This document shows, one piece after another, positions 1 through 12,400 of a stretch of 64,000 nucleotides of DNA; the first letter of the stretch is position 1, and every line of letters begins with the position of its first letter. A model generated the notes under the pieces. The model searched no databases. It was given only the letters and a program-made list of their open reading frames with translations, and was not told the origin of the DNA. Origin of the DNA: Mimachlamys varia. Lineage: Eukaryota; Mollusca; Bivalvia; Pectinida; Pectinidae. Both the position numbers and the translations under genes were made by a program. The stretch covers positions 28,985,405 through 29,049,404 of the forward strand of contig OX392530.1 in NCBI GenBank assembly GCA_947623455.1, given 5' to 3'.

Positions 1-418
1 CTCACACTTGTTCTAACTAGACTTTATCTTAGTAACTTCTTTCACACTTATACTTGTTCTAACTAGACTTAATCTTAGTTACCTCTCTAACACACATATT
101 CTCACTGAACTTTATCTTAGTAATCTCTCACACTTATACTTGTTCTAACTAGACTTTATCTTAGTAATCTCTCACACTTATACTTGTTCTAACTAGACTT
201 TATCTTAGTAATCTCTCACACTTATACTTGTTCTAACTAGACTTTATCTTAGTAATCTCTCACACTTATACTTGTTCTAACTAGACTTTATCTTAGAACC
301 TCTCACACTTGTTCTAACTAGACTTTATCTTAGTAACCTCTCACACTCATACTAGTTCTAACTAGACTTTATCTTAGAACCTCTTGCACACTTGTTCTAA
401 TTAGACTTTATCTTACAA
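1..418. repeat. 44-bp minisatellite next to GNL2 exon 11 donor
   Basis: About ten tandem units with period 44 (shorter variants 37-38), containing TTCTAACTAGACTTTATCTT. The array starts within about 20 bp of the exon 11 5' splice site and runs off the left edge of the window. Confidence 0.9.
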
Positions 419-427
419 TGTAGTTAC

Positions 428-3400
428 CTTGAGTAGTTTTCCACACTTTTTGGCTAGTTGCTCTAGAAAGTTCTCAGCGCTGGTCCATTCCTGTATCTTA
501 TAGGTCTGTTTTATGTAATCTTTCTTCACACGTTTTAACAAGTCTGCAATGTAGTCCTCTGGGGTCTTCACCATTTCTACACGTACCTGTACAGTGCATA
601 ATGATACCTAGAGCTATTACGCTACTCAAAGACTGAGTGAAGGTATACAAAAACGATATATAGAGTACTAGTTTGCTTTTCTTTAAACATATTTCTCTAA
701 ACAATTCTGGGTTTTGTATTATAGAAAATCAAAATATTAAACCACACATTGCTGGAGCTGATGCTTCCACAGTATATTACAGCCATGTCAACCTGTTATT
801 AAGAATGACTCATTATACAGGACACTTGTCTATAAAGGACAGATTCATCAGACATACACAATGCAATTTACTATATATTAACCAACCTCTGTATAAAGGA
901 CACCTGACTATAAAGGGCATTTTTGCTCAGTTCCATGGGTGTCTTTTATATACAGATTTGGCTTTATTATGGAAGCAAATTTAAGAGACAATAGCATGGC
1001 TTATTTTCTTCTATGAAATGCCTACATTTGCAACCTAAAATGACCATGTTATTAAAACCTTGGTTCTATTGATCCAAGAAGGAAAATAAACATGAATAGA
1101 CAGTATATAGTTGGCCAACATGACTATAAATACAACAGCTAGGAGCATTTATCTGTGTACACGATTCACTGCCACAGCGACTTACAATTCCTTTGAGGAC
1201 AAACTCAGTTTTGGAATCTGCTGAAGGATACACAACACCTGGACAGTCGACCAGGTAAATCCTCTTCATAAGCGTCACATACTGCCACACCTGGAAAACA
1301 GAACATTGATTAGGTGTAAATTATAGTGAAAAAGATTTCCTCTGTAAAAAGTTAATCCATGCACATGTGTTTTTTAATTTGTCCCACTTGGAAATCCCCT
1401 CTCCTAGAAATTTTAGATAACCCCACTTAACTGATTTCTGAATCAAACTTCTATTTCCTTTGTACTGCTGCATATCAGAAATTAGGTGCAACCGGCTAAA
1501 TTTACTTTGTTGCTCCTACTATAGTTGTAACAGACAAATTTACCTTTGTTTCGCCTGCTATAGGTGTAACAGACAAATTTACCTTTGTTTCGCCTGCTAT
1601 AGGTGTAACAGACTAAAACCTTTGTTTCTCCTGCTATAGCTGTAACAGACTAAATTTACCTTTGTTTCACCTGCTATAGGTGTAACAGAATAAATTTACC
1701 TTTATTTCTCCTGCTATATGTGTAACAGACAAATTTTACCTTTGTTTCTCCTGCTATAGGTGCAACATTACAGACTTTCTTGGCCCGGAGGGTGTTGATG
1801 ATGGAGCTCTTTCCCACATTGGGGTAGCCTATAAATCCAACACTGATCTGTTTCTTGTCTGAGTGTAGCTGATAAGAAAACAAATAGCAAACAATTAAAA
1901 CCTAATTATCACACACTTATATAATACAGCTATTAAACAGTCAACACCTAATATTATAAAGCTGAACTAAACCAGTCAACACCTAATGTTATAAAGTTAT
2001 ACTAAACAGTCAACACCTTATGTTATAAAGTTATACTAAAACAGTCAACACTTAATATTATAAAGTTATACTGATATACTTAACCAGTCAACACTTAATA
2101 TTATAAAGTTATACTAAAACAGTCAACAGCTAATGTTATAAAGCCTTACTAAACAGTCAACACCTAATGTTATAAATTTATACTAAAACAGTCAACACCT
2201 AATGTTATAAAGCCTTACTAAACAGTCAACACCTTATGTTATAAAGCCTTACTAAACAGTCAACACCTAATGTTATAAAGTTATACTAAAACAGTCAACA
2301 CCTTATGTTATAAAGTTATACTAAAACAGTCAACACCTTATGTTATAAAGTTATACTAAACAGTCAACACCTAATGTTATAAAGTTATACTAAACCAGTC
2401 AACACCTAATGTTATAAAGTTATACTAAAACAGTCAACACCTAATGTTATAAAGTTATACTAAAACAGTCAACACCTAATGTTATAAAGTTATACTAAAA
2501 CAGTCAACACCTTATGTTATAAAGTTATACTAAACCAGTCAACACCTAATGTTATAAAGTTATACTAAACCAGTCAACACCTAATGTTATAAAGTTATAC
2601 TAAAACAGTCAACACCTAATATTATAAAGTTATACTAAAACAGTCAACGCCTAATATTATAAAGTTATACTAAAACAGTCAACACCTAATATTATAAAGT
2701 TATACTAAAACAGTCAACACCTAATGTTATAAAGTTATACTAAAACAGTCAACACCTTATGTTATAAAGCTGTACTAAAACAGTCAACATCTAATGTTAT
2801 AAAGTTATACTTAACCAGTCAACACCTTATGTTATAAAGTTATACTAAACAGTCAACACCTTATGTTATAAAGTTATACTAAAACAGTCAACACCTAATA
2901 TTATACAGCTGTACTAAAACAGTCAACAGCTAATATTATACAGCTGTACTAAAACAGTCAACACCCAATGTTATAAAATTATACTTAACCAGTCAACACC
3001 TTATGTTATAAAGTTATACTAAACAGTCAACAGCTAATGTTATAGAGTTATACTAAATAGTCAACAACTAATATTATACAGTTATACTAAAACAGTCAAC
3101 ACCTAATGTTATAAAGCCTTACTAAACAGTCAACACCTAATGTTATAAAGCCTTACTAAACAGTCAACACCTTATGTTATAAAGTTATACTAAAACAGTC
3201 AACACCTAATGTTATAAAGTTTTACTAAAACAGTCAACACCTAATGTTATAAAGTTATACTAAAACAGTCAACACCTTATGTTATAAAAGCCTTACTAAA
3301 CAGTCAACACCTAATATTATTAAGCTATAAAAAAAACCAGTTAATGATTCTCGTGTCTGAAGTCATGTTAAAATGGTAAACCCTGTCAATGTTTTATTCT

Positions 3401-6400
3401 CTATTAACTTCAGTGTGTTGTCGATGTGACAGGAGAGCATGTTTATTTCTGTGCGCAATAGCTATAGCTTCCCTACAACACATTATGAGTAATGGAAGTG
3501 ATTCAGTTTGACATTCAAAGGACTTTCAGTAAGGAAGCATTGTATGAAGTTAGAGTTTGATAGGCTCAACTGAACTCAAGTTATCACATGGAAACCTTAG
3601 TTCGGAGGTTGGTTCTATTTAAAGTAACGGTGACCTTGATCCTGCACTTTCATACATGAAGAGGAATCACAAGCAAGGACTAACAGTAAGGAAGCAGTGC
3701 ATGAAGATAGAGTTTGATGGGCTCAACTGAGCTAAAGGTATCGTACGGAAACCTTAGTTTGGACCATGCCACAAACAACTGATGCCAACATAGCGATACC
3801 TATGTCACTTTTTCAAGTGACACTGTCATTATTAGTCCCCTGTCGGTGAAACTGGAGGGGAATATAGTGTTTGTCTTCATCTGTCTTGAGAAAGGATTGA
3901 TGGATTTTGTTGAAATTTCATACAATATTAGCTTATCAGGTAATACAGAGTGGGAATGAGTTTGGGGTCGAAAGGTCAACTACAAAGGTCACTGCTGCTA
4001 AAAATAGATATTTTTTCATCAAATCTTGGTTTACAGATGATAACTTCAGAAAGGATTGATGGATTTGGTTGAAACTTCATACAATGTTAGCTTATGAGGT
4101 AATACAGAGAAGGATTGAGTTTGGGGTCGAAAGGTCATCTTCAAAGGCCACTTGCTAAAAATAGATATTTTCCCTCAAATTTGAATTTCCTGATGATAAC
4201 CTCAGAGAGGGATGATTGATTTGGTTGCAACTTCATAAAATGTTAGCTCATCAGGTATTCTAACACGATTCGCACTATCCCCTAAATATAGCATGGGATT
4301 GAGTTTTGGGTCAAAAGGTCACCATATTTTCATTTTGCACTCAGCCTTATAAAACAGTTAAGAAATGATCGTTAAAATGACACATCTTTTCATTTTTACC
4401 AAGGTCTATGTTGCTTGGAAAATTTAATTGATGGCAGGGGACGAGTGTTGCATGCAAGACTTACTGTAAGCTTGTTTCTTCCTGGAATATCCATTACTTA
4501 TATCTGTCATCATGTCATTTTGCCAGACATCTTACCTTTGCAAACTGTCGCAACAGATTGATGAGGGAGCCTTTCCCAAATGGGTTGGTGATACTGGCAT
4601 GAAAAGCCATCGTTGGGTACTCAGATGATAGAATAGCCACCCATTTTTGCTGTGAAATGAAGAAATTATACTCTTCAAATTCTTTTGAAATTTTAGTACA
4701 TAATGATGAAAATATTAATAATGAATAGAAGTAAGTGTTTTGTATTAATTTGAATAAAGTTTACATTATATATCCATATGCTTTTACTAAACTCATTTAT
4801 CCCTAAAGTCATATTTGAACTTTACTAACTCAAACATGAGGTATTTTAGGGGGGAAGGAGTTAATGAAAAAAGACAAGCGACCAATATAAATTGGCATGT
4901 ATCACTCATCTTAATGTTTTCTGATGCTTGCAATCTTTAAGATGGTTATGATTAATTTTCTTTTAATAGGCATAATGTCACATTACTCTTAAAGTTAATT
5001 ATGATTCTTCACTAAATTCACTGAGGAAACTTTTGAAGTTTGGTTAGGTGCTTAATTAAGATCCTACACATGTTTATAATTTTATATACATCACACAATT
5101 ATAAACTACATACCAATGATCATGACCCTATATCTTCAGAAAATTCAGAAGAAGTGGTCTAAATGTTTTTTCAAAATATTTAACCCAACTGACATGTAAT
5201 CATTTCAAATGAAGTTATTAACACACTTGTCCGCCCTTTATCACAGCTTCTTACTAGCCGCAGTCTCTTTGTTATTTAAGAAAACTCTTTTCATGGTTTA
5301 ATCACTTAACTTTCACCTCTGTAACCTCAAAAGCGGGTCAAATTCATTTATTTAAACTGATAGCCAAGCATCCCAACAGGCTGCTGACCTTAAACATGCT
5401 AAAAATAGCTATGTGCTAGTAATTTATTGATTATTTCAATAATTTCATCCAATTTTTTTTTTATGGGGGGGGGTTCCTTCTTTTTAAGGTTCTTCCAATA
5501 TTTCTCCTTGATAATGGTACATATCAATCTTAATTGAAAAAAATAATGTAGATTGAAAGCAAATTTTGTAAAAAATTAAAACATTATACCAGTAAGTTTA
5601 GGTTGTACATATATATATATAAGTGGAATAAATTAATGTGTTATTGAACAATGAATTACAGGCCATTGGGATTGAATATATCTATTGCCTAGCTGTGCCC
5701 CGATTAGACCATCATGCAATGCACATGTGAAGTTTGGTAAATTATCTTAAATGCAAAAACTTAATGTTTAAGGAGATACTGATAAAGTCAATATCCCATG
5801 AAAAGTAGCCTAATCCAGCATCCCATGCATGGGTTAGGATGTCCTGCTTAAAATGCAGCTATGGTCCAAGTTTGATATGTCTTGCACTTACCGGTAAAAC
5901 TTCTAATGAACATAATTGAAACATAAAAAATCTTAATGTTCACACCTCTGTCAGAAAAGCAAAACCTACAGCTCTCTTCCACTTTGTGGTGGCGAAGAAA
6001 TAATTCAATTTACCAGCCTCTGAGGTAAATAGTTGTTTTATGGTTTAGTTTCATAGTGAGATTGAATAAGATAGTGTATTTGAATACAACAAAACTATGG
6101 TTCTAGATACAGAAGCAAACCTTTTGTTTGTTAAATCAGTAAAAAGTAAAAAAAAAAGTGTGAATAAAAAAGTACTCACAGTTACCCAGACTGGGATAAG
6201 GTCAACCTTGTTGAGAGCAAAGATAAGGTGCTTGTGTGGTTTTTCCTTTTTCATATAGCGTTCTATCTGGTAACATCTAGTGCCGAGTGGATCCCGAGCA
6301 TCCAATACCTGTACGACCACATCTGAGGAATCTATCACCTGTGAAACAAAACTCATAATATTTTATATAAAACTATCTTATCTTCATAAATTTGGAATAG

Positions 6401-9400
6401 GAGATAAACTTTCAACTCAATATTGGAATTAATTTCATCAGTAGGTCACAGTGACCTACTTTTGATAAATCTCCTCACCAAGGGGAACCCATATCCCAAG
6501 TATGATGTTCCATTAACAAGAATTGATGGAAGGACACAACGCAGAACTAAAGTCCCCTCTAGTTCTCAGTGGGGACAGAAAATATGATACCTTACCTTGC
6601 ATAGCTCGCCCAACACTCGTTTTGATTGTCCGGGCTTGAAGATGTCTTACCTTGTATAGCTCGCCCCACACTCATTTTGATTGTCCGGCCTTGAAGATGT
6701 CTTACCTTGTATAGCTTGCCCCACACTCGTTTTGATTGTCCGGCCTTGAAGATGTCTTACCTTGTATAGCTCGCCCCACTTGTATAGCTCGCCCCACACT
6801 CGTTTTGATTGTCCGGCATTGAAGATGTCTTACCTTGTATAGCTCGCCCCACACTCGTTTTGCTTGTACGGCCTTGAAGATGTCTTACCTTGTATAGCTC
6901 GCCCCACACTCGTTTTGATTGTCCGGCCTTGAAGATGTCTTACCTTGTATAGCTTGCCCCACACTCGTTTTGATTGTCCGGCATTGAAGATGTCTTACCT
7001 TGTATAGCTCGCCCCACACTCGTTTTGCTTGTACGGCCTTGAAGATGTCTTACCTTGTATAGCTCGCCCCACACTCGTTTTGATTGTCCGGCCTTGAAGA
7101 TGTCTTACCTTGTATAGCTTGCCCCACACTCGTTTTGATTGTCCGGCCTTGAAGATGTCTTACCTTGTATAGCTCGCCCCACTTGTATAGCTCGCCCCAC
7201 ACTCGTTTTGATTGTCCGGCCTTGAAGATGTCTTACCTTGTATAGCTCGCCCCACACTCGTTTTGATTGTCCGGCCTTGAAGATGTCTTACCTTGTATAG
7301 CTCGCCCCACACTCGTTTTGATTGTCCGGCCTTGAAGATGTCTTACCTTGTATAGCTCGCCCCACACTCGTTTTGATTGTCCGGCCTTGAAGATGTCTTA
7401 CCTTGTATAGCTTGCCCCACACTTGTTTTGATTGTCTGGCCTTGAAAATGTCTTACCTTGTATAGCTCGCCCCACACTCGTTTTGATTGTCCGGCCTTGA
7501 AGATGACCTCTGGTGCTTCCTCTTTGAATTCTGGTTCCTCCGTCACCAGATCACGGTCTTTTTCTGAATCATACTTGTCTGCTGAAGATGATGCTTGTTC
7601 TACCAAAGCCTGGTCAAAGTTTCATAAAAAAAAATTGACGATACTTTCAGAATAATATAAATGACAAAATTAGGTTTAATTAATATGCTGTGTGATACAG
7701 TACTTATTTGCCAGATTTCATAGAAATATGGAATACATCTGGAGGTCAATGTCGCATCGCCTTTACGTGATGCAAGTATAATGCAAGATTTGTTCAGATC
7801 TTCAATAGTTAAGAAGTGCATGCCATGGCCCTAACAAGAACAACTGGAATAACCAGATGAAGAACCAGGAGAAACAGTGCTAAATTGTAATACATATATT
7901 ATAATATACATTCCAGCCAATAACAATGAATCTAATCTGCGTCTCCCGCATGATAATCCATGACTCCTAACCGAGCCAAAAAAGCATGCTTCGTCAGCGG
8001 GGTGACAGAGACAATATTTACACTATGTACGGCCACACAGCCCCACTCCTTTTACACCAATATAGATAAATAACCCTTTTTGACCCTGCCCCTCAGGCCT
8101 AAGGGGGCCAAGACCCGTAGTACCATTCATACAAAATTGGTTCCTCTTCCACCCAAGATGTTTCTGGACTAAATTTAGTCTGAACACCTTTATCAAAATA
8201 GAAGAAGGATTTTAAACTGACTCCTCTATTCAATTCCTCTGCCTCTAGGGTATCAGATCAACTGTTTTTAAAAAAATGAGTACCCTTCATCCAAACCTGC
8301 TCAAACGAAAAGGACAAAATCCCATCATTCCTACTGAAAAACAACCCGCCCTTTATGCAAAACTTATTCCCCTTTCCCCAAGGATGCTTCTGACCAAAAT
8401 TTGTTAAAATTCAGCTATATTGTTCATGACTTGAAGTAGATTTTTTTAAGGAAAAAGTTTCCTTTGGATCAGGTGAGCTGATGATTATTTACCTGCATAT
8501 CTTCAAACTTCAAGTTAGGTTTTTTCCTCTGTGACCTTTTCCCAAATGTTGATTCAAAACTTTCTGTATCTAAGAGATGTACTCTTGCATGCTGTCAAAC
8601 ATTTCAAAACATGGGAAATATAGTAAATTACTTAAGACATGCAGACATGAAAAATTTATCAAAATAAATTACTGAAAAGATTCACGAAGACATGGAAATT
8701 ATGATTTTTTCTTGTATGGATTAAATAAAGAAAAAAAAGGCTAAATACTATAATTGCTAAACAACTGAATAATGAGAATGAAAGCGCTAATGGTAAACAA
8801 TTGTGATTGGAAAATTTTGTGTATGTATTAACAGTGTGTATTTGTCATACAAAGAGAAATTGAAATCCAACATATTTTGACATTTAACCAAAAATGCATT
8901 TCCAAACAATTGCTTTAAGCAAGACTGACGAAAAGCTCAGAATTCTTTAAGAGTTAACAGAAAATTATCTTTGTTCAAGTTTGATAATGATTTTGTGGAA
9001 AGCTTATAAAACATATAAATTACTATCAACACTCACCTTTGCAGTTTCATTTAGGAGGGTGATTGGGAGTTTTGTCTGTCGCATGACAACTTTGTAGGGG
9101 TCATTCTTGACCTTGGTCATCTCTTCCTGGAAGGTCTGTAAAGCACTCTGTGTTATGACCCTTGTGTTACCTGCATGTTAATGATGACAGATGACACTGA
9201 TCAAACTAGAGATTGTTATATAACAATTGAATCTCATTTTATTTATGTATACGGTAATACAAATATGCCAGCAGTTGGCGATGTGTTTATTCTTTAGTCC
9301 ATGTTATATTGTTACCTCATTATTACTGTATATACATTAGTATGCCGGCAGTTGGCAATGAACATGTTCTATGGTGCACATTATATTAGAGCTCCATTGT

Positions 9401-12400
9401 GAATAAATGTAGTCAAACTAAGGTACAATCCTTATATTTACATCATTATTAATGTTCAAATGATATACATAAAAGCAGGTTGCTACGATGGTAGCTATAA
9501 TAGCCATGGTTGCTTAGATAATAGAGTCCCAGTAAATCCACATTTATAAATTAGTAAATTCAGAAAATATGCAGTATAAACAACACTATTTTTCTTCATT
9601 TCATCACTTGTGAACTGTATTACTAGCACTTCAAATGCATGACTGTATTTATATACTTTTATCGTTATGTACATGCATTGACACACTACTCTGGTATGGT
9701 AATGTGTTCAGGGAGCTGCCATTTTTGCAGTTCCGTCAAAGAATTTCCCTAACTCGAAGGAAAATCATTTTTAGGTTCTGCTATTTGGGGGGGAAAACTT
9801 AAAAGATTTTTGGTTGATTTTTAGAAACTACCTTAAAGTTCAATTTTAACAGTGTTATTCATATCTCTGTGAACTGAAATTTGTTCTAGTTACTGGTATC
9901 ACTACCATACTGATCACGTATTCACATAATCTCAATCGTGATATATCCTTATGACAGATTCTCTAGTTTTGGGCTGAAAATTTGAACACTGATTCTTGGT
10001 GGTTTGTGAAACAATTATTAACTTAACTTTATTTCATTTAGTTGTACTAATACATTCTGCATGGACTTTTGACATTACTGACAAAGCAAGAAAGGGAGGT
10101 ATACAATTACATGGAATTCAATTTGAAGCCCTGCCCTAAAGATCTGTCGGAACTAAATCAGGAAACTTTTTCATTCTCTTAAAAAGATGCGTTTACATAT
10201 GACACAAAACAGGCAATACTATTAACATAAGTCCTTTTTTTATTTTAAATTTGAAGAAGGAAACAATGTTGACCATATTAATTAATCAATGTAGGTAAAA
10301 GTGTAGACAAAGCATCTTTTTGGTTTCGGCTAAAAATGGGAACAGCGTAATGTCAACACTTCAAAATACACACGTACAACAGATCTAGAATAGACTGTCC
10401 TGCATGATAATTAACTGGAATATGTTGGCCTTACCAAACAATTTCCTGTTGGGTTCTACCCTACCTACACTACCAGAAGGCAGAAGAGATTGGAAAGGGG
10501 CTTACCAAACCATTTCCAGTTGGGTTCTACCCTACCTACACTACCAGAAGGCAGGAGAGATAGGAAAGGGGCTTACCAAACCATTTCCTGTTGGGCTCTA
10601 CCCTAGCTACACTACCAGAAGGTAGGCGTGATTGGAAAGGGGCTGCCTTAGTGATCTTTCCGGTCTTGTCTCTAAAATATTTCAAAATACATATTGTTAC
10701 AGTCAATACAATACCAAAGATGCTGAATATATTATCTATCTTTTGTATCTATTGGATACAGAAAAAAAACAAGAGGCCCAAGGGCCTTAACGGTCATCTG
10801 ACTACCAATTGTGATACCATTATGGAATTAGTTTAAACAATATTTTATTTCCATCAGTGTACATGTATATTACATATATAGAAATTATACAAATAGTGAG
10901 GATTGGAAAAAAAGCTAATAGCTTATATAAATTCCTCTCCTCTAGGAATTAGTAATACAATCATGTAACAATATGCCACACAAATGTGGTTTTCAAGATG
11001 GTGATGATCATGGATTTCTTCGGAACAGTGCGAAAAATAACATTTGGTCAGAATCATTTTAGGCAAGTTTCAGATCATGGAAAGTGTTAGATGTGGATGC
11101 AAAATGGGGGCTGTTGCAGCCATCTTGGATCTCTGACGGACTGGAGAAATAACAACATTTGGTTGGGACTATCTGGGGATCATTTTTCTATGAAAAGTTT
11201 TAAATGTGTATTCAAAATGGGGGCTGTGGCAGCCATCTTGGATGTCTGACGGACCCGATAAATAACATTTGGTTGGGACTATCTGAGGATAATTTTTGCA
11301 AGGTTCAGCTCAATGTCACTGGTAGAACTTGAGAAGTTCAAAATGACATATGTGGCGGCCATCTTAGATTTGTGACAATGGGCGAGTTCGATTGCCGACT
11401 ATAGTTACTGTAGTCTACTAGAGTTCAACCGAACACACTTTAGTTATAATGTACTGCGCATGTGTACAGAAAGAAGGAGTTGAACTTGAGAAGAAGTTTA
11501 AAATGTGAAAAGTTTACGGACGGCAATTTTGTTTTTCAAGATGGCGAATCTGGCGGCCATCTTGGATTTTGGACCAACCCGAAATGTAACAACACTTGGT
11601 CAGGACCATCTCAGGATCATTTCAGCCAATTTTCAGCTTAATCCCAGTGGTAGAACTTGATAAGAAGTTGGAAACGTGTTTTTCAAGATTGCGGCTCTGG
11701 CAGCCATCTTGGATTTCGGACCGACCCAAAAAGTAACAATACTTGATCAGGACCATCTCAGGATCATGTCAGCCAAGTTTCAGCTTAATCACACAGGTAT
11801 AACTTGAGAAGAAGTTTGAAATGTGTTTTTCAAGATGGCGGCTCTGGCGGCCATCTTGGATTTCCGACCAACCTGAAAAATAACAACACTTGGTCAGGAC
11901 AATCTCAGAATCACTTCAGCCAAGTTTTAGCTTAATCCCACAGGTAGAACTTGAGAAGAAGTTGGAAATGTGTTTTGTAAGATGGCGGCCATGGCGGCCA
12001 TCTTGGGATTTCGAACCGACCGAAAAGTAACAACTCATGGTCAGGACCATCTCAGGATAATTTCAGCCAAGTTTCAGCTTAATCCCACAGGTGAAACTTG
12101 AGAGAAATTTTGAAATGTGTTTTTCAAGATGGCGGCTCTGGCGGCCATCTTGGATTTTGGACCAACCCAAAAAATAACAACACTTGGTCAGGACTATCTC
12201 AGGATCATTTCAGCCAAGTTTCAGCTTAATCCCAGTGGTAGAACTTAAGAAGAAGTTTAAAATAGGTGTTTTTCAGGAAAACAGTGATTGCGCAATCATG
12301 TCACAAAATGGCCGCTATGGCACAAATGTCGAGAGTTTTTCGGACCCGAAAAATAACAACATTTTATGGGCTGCCCTTCCTGAACATCCCTACCAATTTT

